A stretch of DNA of 64,000 bases, taken from contig NZ_MUIO01000015.1 in NCBI RefSeq assembly GCF_002087235.1, positions 40,894 to 104,893 on the forward strand, read 5' to 3'. Both the position numbers and the translations under genes were made by a program. The notes below the pieces were generated by a model. That model made no database searches. It saw only the letters and a program-made list of their open reading frames with translations, and was not told the DNA's origin. Below, one piece after another: positions 42,680 through 50,311 of the stretch; the stretch's first letter is position 1, and each line of letters opens with the position of its first letter. Source of the DNA: Pseudomonas floridensis. Its GTDB lineage: Bacteria; Pseudomonadota; Gammaproteobacteria; Pseudomonadales; Pseudomonadaceae.

Positions 42680-43519
42680 TCAGTGAGTGAGCCAGAGGGG
42701 ATCGCGCTGCAGAACCGGCAGGCTGGCGCGCGGGCGATCAAGGCTGGGCAGTGCCGCCAGCAGACCTTGGGTGTAGGGGTGACAGGCCTGATCCAGTTCG
42801 TCGGCCTTGAGCGACTCGACGACGCGCCCGGCGTACATCACCAGCACGCGGTCGCAGAAATGCCGCACCATGTTCAGGTCGTGGCTGATGAAGATCAGCC
42901 CCAGGTCCCGCTCACTGACCAGTTCCTCGAGCACATTGAGCACCTGGCGGCGCACCGAGACGTCCAGTGCGGAGGTGGGCTCGTCGGCGATGATCACTTG
43001 CGGATCGGTGATCACCATCATTGCGATCATGATTCGCTGACCCATGCCACCCGACACCTCGTGCGGGTACAACTCGTAAACCCGCGCCGGTTCGCGGATG
43101 TGCACTTTGGCGAGCATATCCAGCGTGCGTTCGCGGGCTTCCTTGCGCGACACCTTGTGGTGCGCCAGGTACGCCTCGGCAATCTGTTCGCCCACCTTGA
43201 TCACCGGATTGAGCGAGTATTTGGGGTCCTGCATGATCATCGACATGCGCCGCCCACGGATGCTCTGGATCTGTTTTTCGCTGCATTCGAGCAGGTTGAC
43301 GTCACCGAAGCGCAGGGTTTTGGCGGTGATGCGTGCGCTTGCCGGGTGCAGGCGCAGCAGGCTGCGGCCGACCGTGGACTTCCCCGAGCCGGACTCGCCA
43401 ACGATCGCCAGTTTCTCTCGGCCCAGGGTAAACGATACGTCGCGCACCGCTGCCGTGGTCTTGCCAGCGTTATGAAACTCGACCCGCAAATCTTCTACCG
43501 CAAGCTTGATCTGTGACAT
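42680..43519 (-). CDS. ABC importer ATP-binding protein (dipeptide/oligopeptide type, DppD-like)
   Basis: A 279-residue ATPase: Walker A GESGSGKST, Q-loop QDPKYSLNP, signature VSGGMGQRI, Walker B VIIADEPTSALDVS, and the C-terminal extension CHPYTQGLLAALP typical of DppD/OppD. The start at 43519 is supported by AAGGA twelve bases upstream. An in-frame upstream start would overlap the previous gene. It pairs with the following DppF-like ATPase. Confidence 0.9.
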   Translation of the reverse strand: MSQIKLAVEDLRVEFHNAGKTTAAVRDVSFTLGREKLAIVGESGSGKSTVGRSLLRLHPASARITAKTLRFGDVNLLECSEKQIQSIRGRRMSMIMQDPKYSLNPVIKVGEQIAEAYLAHHKVSRKEARERTLDMLAKVHIREPARVYELYPHEVSGGMGQRIMIAMMVITDPQVIIADEPTSALDVSVRRQVLNVLEELVSERDLGLIFISHDLNMVRHFCDRVLVMYAGRVVESLKADELDQACHPYTQGLLAALPSLDRPRASLPVLQRDPLWLTH

Positions 43520-43539
43520 GGCTGTTGTCCTTATTGTTG

Positions 43540-44445
43540 TCATTCGCTGCGTGGATCAAGTACGTCGCGCAGGCCATCGCCGAGCAGGTTGAAGGCCAGG
43601 CTGACCAGCATGATGGTCGCGCCGGGCGCTGCCACCAGCCACCAGCTTTCCAGCATGTAGCGGCGGCCGCTGGAGATCATCGCGCCCCATTCCGGCAGCG
43701 GTGCCTGTGCGCCCAGCCCCAGGAAGCCCAGTGCGGCAGCAGTGAGAATGATGCTGGCCATGTTCATGGTCAGGCGGATGATCACCGAAGACAGACACAT
43801 CGGGATGATGTGGCGGCCGATGACCCGCACCGACGACGCACCTTGCAGTTTCACCGCGACCACGAAGTCGGCGTTGCGCAGTGACAGGGTTTCGGCCCTT
43901 GCCAGGCGTGCAATCGGTGGCCAGGCGGTGAGGGCGATGGCGATCACGGCATGCTCGAGGCCCGGGCCGAGGGCTGCGATGAATGCCAGTGCCAGCACTA
44001 GGCTGGGGAACGAGATGAAGATGTCGGTGATGCGCATGAACAGGCTGTCGACCCAGCCACCGAAGTAGCCCGACACCGTGCCGATCAGCAGGCCGATGGG
44101 GCCGACGATGACGGTCACCAGCATCACGATGTACAACGTGATGCGCGAGCCGTACACCAGACGGCTGAACACGTCGCGGCCATACTCGTCGGTGCCGAAC
44201 CAGTTCTGTGCGCCGGGGTTGCGCAGTGCGGCGGACAGGTCCTGGGCCAGCGGATCGTGGGTCGCGATCCAGGGGGCGAACAGGGCGACGATCATCAGCG
44301 TGCCGATCACGATCAGACCGGCCAGGGTCATCGGGTTGCGCAACAGAAAGCGCATCAGCCGGGCACTGCTGGTGGTGAACGCGGCAAGGCTTGAAGTGGG
44401 CGCCTGAAACGTCGATTTGGCGCTGCTAGTCATGGAAGTCGTCAT
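43540..44445 (-). CDS. ABC importer permease (DppC-like)
   Basis: A 301-residue permease with the N-terminal extension and six helices of the DppC class. The ATPase contact loop (EAA-type) reads ETLSLRNADFVVAVKLQGAS, with the characteristic GAS; HFGTDEYGRDVFSRLVYG-like (WFGTDEYGRDVFSRL) is the other class mark. It overlaps the previous permease gene (ATGA). Confidence 0.92.
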   Translation of the reverse strand: MTTSMTSSAKSTFQAPTSSLAAFTTSSARLMRFLLRNPMTLAGLIVIGTLMIVALFAPWIATHDPLAQDLSAALRNPGAQNWFGTDEYGRDVFSRLVYGSRITLYIVMLVTVIVGPIGLLIGTVSGYFGGWVDSLFMRITDIFISFPSLVLALAFIAALGPGLEHAVIAIALTAWPPIARLARAETLSLRNADFVVAVKLQGASSVRVIGRHIIPMCLSSVIIRLTMNMASIILTAAALGFLGLGAQAPLPEWGAMISSGRRYMLESWWLVAAPGATIMLVSLAFNLLGDGLRDVLDPRSE

Positions 44446-45482
44446 CAGCGGGTTCTCGGGTCGAAGACTTTGTAGAGGGCGTCACTGATCTGGTTCAGGA
44501 CCACGAAGATCAGGCCGATCAACAAGACGCAGGCCATTACCGCGTTCATGTCACCGAGCAGCAGGCTGCTGGTCAGGTATTGGCCAAAGCCGGGCCAGGC
44601 GAATACGGTTTCGATCAGCACCGCGCCTTCCAGCAGGCCGCCGTAGGCGAGGGCGACGATGGTCAGCAACTGCACGCGAATGTTGCGGAACGCATGGCCC
44701 CAGATGATGCGTCGTTGCGACAGGCCTTTCACCCGGGCGGTGATGATGTATTCCTGCGACAGCTGTTCGAGCATGAAGCTGCGGGTCATGCGGCTGATAT
44801 AAGCCACCGAGTTGAAGCTCAGGATCACCGCTGGCAGCAGGATGTGGCGCAGTGCACTGCGAAACGCCTCCCAGTCACCGGACAGCGCGGTGTCGATCAA
44901 CAGCAGTCCGGTGCGGGTTTCGATCAGGCCGTCGTAGGCCAGGCCGATGCGCCCGACGCCGCCTGCCCAGCCCAGCCAGGCGTAGAACACCAGGAAGGCC
45001 ATCATGCCCAGCCAGAAGATCGGGGTTGAGTAACCGAACAGGGTGATGACCCTTGCCACATGGTCGCCGGCGCGGCCCTGATGAGTGGCGGCGTACACGC
45101 CCAGCGGCAGACCGAGCAGCACGCCGAACAGGATGGCCAGGGTCGCCAGTTCCAGCGTGGCCGGAAACACCCGTGCGATGTCTTCGATCACCGGATGCCC
45201 GGTGAGCAGCGCCTTGCCCAGATCGCCATGCAGCAGGTCCTTGAGGTACATGACGAACTGGGTGGTCAGTGGTTTGTCCAGCCCCAGTTCCTGATAGGCC
45301 TGGGCGTAGGCGGCGGCGTCTGCGTCCGGTCCGACGATGGCCAGCACCGGGTCCAGCGGCATGACCCGGCCAATGAAGAAAGTGAGCAACAGCAGGCCGA
45401 ACAGGGTCGCCGCCACTGATCCGCTGCGACGGGTGCCATGGGCGACCCGACTGCTCCAAAATGAAATCGATGCACTCGACAT
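44445..45482 (-). CDS. ABC importer permease (DppB-like)
   Basis: A 345-residue permease with six helices; TRSFMLEQLSQEYIITARVKGLS is the ATPase contact loop, and the start GSVAATLFGLLLLTFFIGRVMPLDP is typical of DppB. ATG 45482 has AGGA eleven bases upstream; a long in-frame upstream extension has no membrane or signal features and is not used. It follows the binding-protein gene after 40 bases. Confidence 0.92.
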   Translation of the reverse strand: MSSASISFWSSRVAHGTRRSGSVAATLFGLLLLTFFIGRVMPLDPVLAIVGPDADAAAYAQAYQELGLDKPLTTQFVMYLKDLLHGDLGKALLTGHPVIEDIARVFPATLELATLAILFGVLLGLPLGVYAATHQGRAGDHVARVITLFGYSTPIFWLGMMAFLVFYAWLGWAGGVGRIGLAYDGLIETRTGLLLIDTALSGDWEAFRSALRHILLPAVILSFNSVAYISRMTRSFMLEQLSQEYIITARVKGLSQRRIIWGHAFRNIRVQLLTIVALAYGGLLEGAVLIETVFAWPGFGQYLTSSLLLGDMNAVMACVLLIGLIFVVLNQISDALYKVFDPRTR

Positions 45483-45522
45483 GGTTATTCCTGCCTTGGC
45501 TTGAGCGATTGAACGCGTGTGT

Positions 45523-47145
45523 TCAGCGTTGCTTGTAGACGTCACGCAGGCGCGTGGTGGCGGCGCTGTGCCCCAGGTACTCACGCACGTCGGCGTGAAT
45601 CACCACCTCATCCGTCATCTGCGACACCGGCATGATCGGTCCGGCCTTCTTGTCGTAGAGGGTCTGGATGCGTTGGTAGTCCGCCAGTTGCTGCCCGGCA
45701 TCTCGTTCGCGTTCAGCCTGCTCGATCAGTTGGTTGATCTCGGCGTCGTAGAACGACGTGCGCCAGCCCTGGAAGTTGCTCAGCCTGGCTTCCTCGCGGT
45801 TGTCCGGGTTATAGATCAGGGCGCGCAGGCTCGAGTGGGGGTGACGTTCGGCTCCGCCACCGCCACGACCGACCAGAATGTCGAAGCGTCGGTCACGCAT
45901 CGCGCCGTAGATCTGGTTGCCGGTGCCGGTGATGATGTTGGCCTGAATACCCGCTTGAGCAAGGGTGGATTGCAGGCTGGTGGCGATGTTGATGAAGGGC
46001 GAATCGGTGAGCGAGCGGATAGTGATCCTGAAGCCATCCGGATACCCGGCCTCGGCCAGCAGACGCTTGGCTTGCGTCACATTCAGCGCATAACCGGGAT
46101 CGTCCAGGCGGGCGGCCAGACCCAGTTGCAACGGGCGCTGATTGATCAGGCCATAGTGCGGCATGACCACGTTGTTGATGCCTTGGTAGTCGATCAGCGA
46201 GCGAATCGCCTGACGTACCCGGATGTCCTTGAACAGCGGCTGTTCCATGCTCAGGGCGACGTAGTAGATCGTACCGCGCGGAATGGTCTGTACCGTCACC
46301 TCGTCCGAGCGGGTAAGGGCCTTGATATCGGTGGCGGCCATGCCGCGTGCCACGTCCAGATCGCCGCGTTCGACCATCAGCCGCAGTGCCTGGGATTCGG
46401 TCATGTTGCGCATGATCACCCGACGCATCTTGGCCGGACCCCGCCAGTACTGATCGAAACGGCTCATCAGGATCACGTCGTTGGCGCGCCAGATGTCGAG
46501 CTTGAACGCGCCGGAGCCCGCGGTATTGGTTGTCAGCCAGCCAGCGCCGAGGTCATCGCCTTTGGCGTGCTGCAGGGCGGTAAGGCGGTCGATGATGAAA
46601 GCGCTTGGCGAAGTCGCCAGGGTGTTGAGCACCAGCATCGGGTCGGTGGCTTTGGGCAGTTCGAGCACGAAGGTCGACGGGCCTTCGGCGCGCATGAGTT
46701 CGCTGACGTTCTTGCTGGTGTAGCCGTAGGCTTTCCAGGTCGAGGCCAGCGCCTTGTTCAGCGTCACCACGCGCTGCAGCGACCAGGCAACATCCTGAGC
46801 GGTCACCGCGTTGCCTGAGTGAAAAATCACGCCGGGGCGCAGGTGAAAGGTCAGTCGCATGCGGTCGGGGCTGATCTCCCAGCGCTCGGCCAGCGCCGGA
46901 ATCAAGCGGTCGGGCTGCGCTGCATCCTGTTCCAGCAGCATGTCGTAGACGTTGGAGTTGACCTCGGCGACTTCCAGTCCGGTGGCGCCGGCCGGGTCCA
47001 GAGACAGCAGATTGATCATGCTCATGCCGACCACCAGTTGATCCACCGGTGTTTCGCCTCGCGCCGAGGCGGGCAGGGTGTGCATGAGTGTCGCCGTCAT
47101 GGCGACGCAAAGCAGCCAGGTCAGGCGCTTGGGCCAGAGCTTCAT
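45523..47145 (-). CDS. ABC importer periplasmic binding protein (SBP family 5)
   Basis: A 540-residue SBP_bac_5 protein. The signal peptide ends SARG (about 29). The family mark LTFHLRPGVIFHSGNAVTAQDVAWSLQ is at about 100-126. Family 5 proteins bind peptides, nickel, opines or, in plant-associated bacteria, oligosaccharides. Linked to a KdgM porin and a sugar-acid type enolase family enzyme, an acidic mono- or oligosaccharide is the more likely ligand, but this is inference. Confidence 0.9.
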   Translation of the reverse strand: MKLWPKRLTWLLCVAMTATLMHTLPASARGETPVDQLVVGMSMINLLSLDPAGATGLEVAEVNSNVYDMLLEQDAAQPDRLIPALAERWEISPDRMRLTFHLRPGVIFHSGNAVTAQDVAWSLQRVVTLNKALASTWKAYGYTSKNVSELMRAEGPSTFVLELPKATDPMLVLNTLATSPSAFIIDRLTALQHAKGDDLGAGWLTTNTAGSGAFKLDIWRANDVILMSRFDQYWRGPAKMRRVIMRNMTESQALRLMVERGDLDVARGMAATDIKALTRSDEVTVQTIPRGTIYYVALSMEQPLFKDIRVRQAIRSLIDYQGINNVVMPHYGLINQRPLQLGLAARLDDPGYALNVTQAKRLLAEAGYPDGFRITIRSLTDSPFINIATSLQSTLAQAGIQANIITGTGNQIYGAMRDRRFDILVGRGGGGAERHPHSSLRALIYNPDNREEARLSNFQGWRTSFYDAEINQLIEQAERERDAGQQLADYQRIQTLYDKKAGPIMPVSQMTDEVVIHADVREYLGHSAATTRLRDVYKQR

Positions 47146-47236
47146 GGGTGCGGTCCTTTTTTATAGTTATTAAGACGCTTGTTTGTCGAACTACTTTAGC
47201 GAAGGGCGCTGCGAGCACCCTTCGTTGCGCTGCCGG

Positions 47237-48391
47237 TCAGTAGCGCTCCAGCGTATGGGTCTCGATGTAGCTGAAGTTGATGTCTTCGCCCAGGCCGGGT
47301 TTCTCGCTAAGGTGCACGAAGCCGTCTTTGTCCATTGGGTCGACCAGTGTATTGAGGTAGGCCGGTACGTCATCGTAGTCGAGAAAGGGGTGCAGCAGTC
47401 CGCGTTCGTACCAGCGACAGTTGCTGATGGCACCGACCACGGCGAGGTTGGCGGCGCCGTTGCCGTGGACTTCGCAATCCATGCCGAACGATTCGGCCAG
47501 GTGTGCAACTTTGAGGCACGGTCCGATCCCGCCGACACCAGCCACGCCGGCACGCAGGATGTCGCAGGATTTATGGGTAACCCAGCTGGCACGGCTGTGG
47601 TATTTGCCCGCAATGCTCTCCGGGCCGAGCACTGGAATGTCCAGATTCGCTGCCAGCCAGGCGTAGGATTCGGCGGAGTCTTCCATCATTGGTTCTTCGA
47701 ACCAGGCGAAGTCGAGCTTTTGCAGTTCGCGTCCGATGTACAGCGCATCGGTGCGGCTGTACCAGTGATAACCGTCGAGCATCAAGGCGATGTCCGGCCC
47801 GACGGCTTCACGCACGGCGGCGCAGGCCTGCACGTCCATGCGCGGATCCGGCGCGAAGGAAATCGGTGGCATCCAGGTGTGCAGCTTGATGCCTTTGTAA
47901 CCGCGCTGCACCAGTTTTTCGGCGAACTGGCCGTACTCGTCCGGGGTTGAAAGGCCGCCGGGCAGGTCATCGCCGCACATGGTCGAGCCGTAGGCCAGTA
48001 CCTTGTCGCGGAAGCCACCCAGCAGTTTGTGAACCGGTTGTTTCAGAACGCGTCCCGCCAGATCCCACAGCGCCTGTTCCACCAGAGCCAGCGCACGATC
48101 GGTGAGCTGGCTGGCGCTGCCGCGTTGCCAGTGGGCCAGTTCCTGCCAGATCTTTTCGCGGTTCATGGGGTTCTGGCCGATCAAGACCTTTTTGACGAAC
48201 GACTCGATGATGTGGGGGCGGATCAACTCAGGCGGACCAAAGGAAAAGCCTTCGCTGCCATCGTTGCAGGCAATCCGCAGCATGGCCATTTTGACCGGTT
48301 TTTCTTCGCCGGGATGGGCGTGGCCGGCGCTGTCTACTGCGCGTCGGGAGGGGAAGGTAAAGACGTCGACACTGACCGATGTGATGTTCAT
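47237..48391 (-). CDS. Enolase-superfamily dehydratase/cycloisomerase (mandelate racemase-type)
   Basis: A 384-residue enolase superfamily protein. Metal ligands are D206 (LMLDGYHW), E232 (WFEEP) and E258 (GPESI). The acid-base residues are K169 and H171 (GIKLHTW) on one side and H309 (CEVHGNGAAN) on the other, as in sugar-acid dehydratases and related enzymes. The exact substrate (a glucarate, galactarate, galactonate or lactone) cannot be set. GAAGG precedes ATG 48391; a start at 48406 has no such site. It is the first gene of the seven-gene operon. Confidence 0.88.
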   Translation of the reverse strand: MNITSVSVDVFTFPSRRAVDSAGHAHPGEEKPVKMAMLRIACNDGSEGFSFGPPELIRPHIIESFVKKVLIGQNPMNREKIWQELAHWQRGSASQLTDRALALVEQALWDLAGRVLKQPVHKLLGGFRDKVLAYGSTMCGDDLPGGLSTPDEYGQFAEKLVQRGYKGIKLHTWMPPISFAPDPRMDVQACAAVREAVGPDIALMLDGYHWYSRTDALYIGRELQKLDFAWFEEPMMEDSAESYAWLAANLDIPVLGPESIAGKYHSRASWVTHKSCDILRAGVAGVGGIGPCLKVAHLAESFGMDCEVHGNGAANLAVVGAISNCRWYERGLLHPFLDYDDVPAYLNTLVDPMDKDGFVHLSEKPGLGEDINFSYIETHTLERY

Positions 48392-48431
48392 GAGGGCCTT
48401 CAGCATTATTGTAGTTATTCGATGACTTCTA

Positions 48432-48601
48432 GTATGTCGTCATACAACACTGAGGCGAGTATTTGCGCTTTTGTAGGACGATGTCAAGGGTCGTATGACG
48501 TCTTTATACGATATAAACAGCCCTTATACGGCGATATTCTCTGCGCATAACGAATGTTTGGGGATTGGGAAGGAGGTACGACGCTTTGTAAGTCGTCATA
48601 C
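48432..48601. promoter_or_regulatory. Operator cluster upstream of the enolase-ABC-porin operon
   Basis: GTATG-TCGT-CATAC (48432-48445), TCGTAT-N9-ATACGA (48491-48511) and a second exact copy of GTCGTCATAC (48592-48601, with GTACGAC at 48576-48582). The repeated GTATGAC/GTCATAC half-sites resemble those of FadR-type GntR regulators, and two such regulators are encoded nearby. Confidence 0.5.
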
Positions 48602-48634
48602 CTTGTGGCAGGGCATATGCCGCGCCGCCCGGCT

Positions 48635-50311
48635 TCAGGAAAGCGCGATGGCGCAGGTCTGGGATCGAAGGTCCAGCGTGTGCGAGAACAGCCGGGCGAC
48701 GGCGGGTTGATGACTGATACCGATGACCAGCGTATTCGGCAGCGCCTGGCGGACAGTGTCGAGCACCTGACAGGCACTCGGCTCGTCCAGTTGATTGGTC
48801 GCTTCATCCAGATACAGCGTCTGCGGTGCGCACAGTAAGGCGCGGGCCAGGCCGATGCGTTGCTGCTCGCCACCGGATAATTCACGGCTCCATTCACGCT
48901 CGTGCTCAAGACTGTCGATCAGTTGCGGCAGGCCTACCTGATGCAGTACCGACACCAGCACTTCGTCCGCCGGGCAATCGGTGGCCGGATACGCCAGCAA
49001 TTGCCGCAGCGGCAGGCCGGGCAGATAGGGCTGTTGCGGGATCAGCAGGCTGGTGCCGCCAGGCAGTTGCCAGGTGCCACGGTAGTAGGGCCACAACCCT
49101 TGGAGCGTGCGCAGCAGGCTTGACTTGCCGATGCCACTGCGTCCGGCAATCCGCAGCCACTGGCCGGGCCCGGCGATGAAATTCAGCGGGCCCAGCAACA
49201 GGCTGCCATCGGCGCGGTGGATGTCCAGGTTTTCAACCCGCAGCACCGCGCCGAATTCAGGCGCGCAGACTTGAGCGCGAGTGGTTTCGATGGCCTGTTG
49301 AAACTGGCCCAGCCGCTCGACCGTGGCAGCCCAGGCGGCCAGTCGGGGATACACATCGATAAACCAGCTCAGTGAGCCTTGCACCAACTGGAAAGCATTG
49401 CGGATCTGCATCAGGCCGCCCAGCGTGATGGTCTTGGCGAGAAAGGCGGGGAGTGCGGCAAACACCGGAATGGTCCGGCTGACCCGGTCGTAACTGACGG
49501 TGAAGAACTGCAGCTTGCGCATACGGTTCATCAGCTGCCACCAGTTACCGGCGATGTGTTCGAAGCGCTCGCCCAACTGCCGTTGCTCGACCGCCTCACC
49601 GCGATACAGCGCAATCTGTTCGGCATGGTCGCGCTTGCGCAGCAGGCTGGCGCGAAAGTCCGCTTCGTAGCGCTGCTGCTGGTAATTGAGCGGTTGCAAC
49701 GGGCGACCGATGAAGTGCGTGAAGGCGGTACCGAGCAGGGTGTAGGCGACGGCAATCCACAGCAGGTAGCCGTGAATCGTAACGTCCTGACCGAGGACCT
49801 GAAAATTCAGGACGCCGGACAGGTTCCACAGCACCACGGCAAACGCACCGACCTGCGCAGTGTTGATGATCAGCGAAGCCAGCAGTTCGACGCTGCGATC
49901 AACCATGACCGCAATGTCTTCGGCGATCCGCTGGTCCGGGTTGTCCGGTTCACCGGTCAGGCCCAGTCGGTAATACGCCTGACCCTGCATCCAGTTTTCC
50001 AGCGTGCTGGCGGTCATCGCTCGACGCCAGCGCAGCACCAGCGCTTTGCGCAGCCATTCCAGGTACACCATGATCACCACGTAGGCGGCGATGTAGATCA
50101 CGTATTCGCCCATCAGCGCGTACAGCGCCTGGGTATTGAACCCGCCCAGTGCGTCGAAGAAGGTCTTGCTCCAGGTGTTGATCAGCACGTTGACCTGCAC
50201 CACCAGAAGTCCCAGGCCGATGACGCTGGCCAACAGCACCCAGGACAGCCATTGCCTGCGGTCCAGCCAGTAGGGCGCGGCCAGTCGATAGAAGGTTTTG
50301 AGGGTGTTCAT
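48635..50311 (-). CDS. YddA/FusD-type ABC transporter (fused membrane and ATPase domains)
   Basis: A 558-residue half-size transporter with an SbmA/BacA-like membrane part (about 1-330, six helices) and an ATPase domain: Walker A GRSGIGKSS, signature LSGGEQQRI, Walker B TLYLDEATNQLDE. In E. coli yddA lies with yddB (receptor) and pqqL (protease), and FusD in Pectobacterium with FusA and FusC. The same set is here: it overlaps the protease gene stop by four bases. By analogy it imports or handles fragments of a host iron protein, or exports; direction is not known. Confidence 0.88.
   Translation of the reverse strand: MNTLKTFYRLAAPYWLDRRQWLSWVLLASVIGLGLLVVQVNVLINTWSKTFFDALGGFNTQALYALMGEYVIYIAAYVVIMVYLEWLRKALVLRWRRAMTASTLENWMQGQAYYRLGLTGEPDNPDQRIAEDIAVMVDRSVELLASLIINTAQVGAFAVVLWNLSGVLNFQVLGQDVTIHGYLLWIAVAYTLLGTAFTHFIGRPLQPLNYQQQRYEADFRASLLRKRDHAEQIALYRGEAVEQRQLGERFEHIAGNWWQLMNRMRKLQFFTVSYDRVSRTIPVFAALPAFLAKTITLGGLMQIRNAFQLVQGSLSWFIDVYPRLAAWAATVERLGQFQQAIETTRAQVCAPEFGAVLRVENLDIHRADGSLLLGPLNFIAGPGQWLRIAGRSGIGKSSLLRTLQGLWPYYRGTWQLPGGTSLLIPQQPYLPGLPLRQLLAYPATDCPADEVLVSVLHQVGLPQLIDSLEHEREWSRELSGGEQQRIGLARALLCAPQTLYLDEATNQLDEPSACQVLDTVRQALPNTLVIGISHQPAVARLFSHTLDLRSQTCAIALS

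Noticed and set aside
45517..46818. A 433-codon plus-strand frame over the SBP family 5 gene
   Set aside because: Antisense to a well-defined binding protein; composition typical of a frame shadow.
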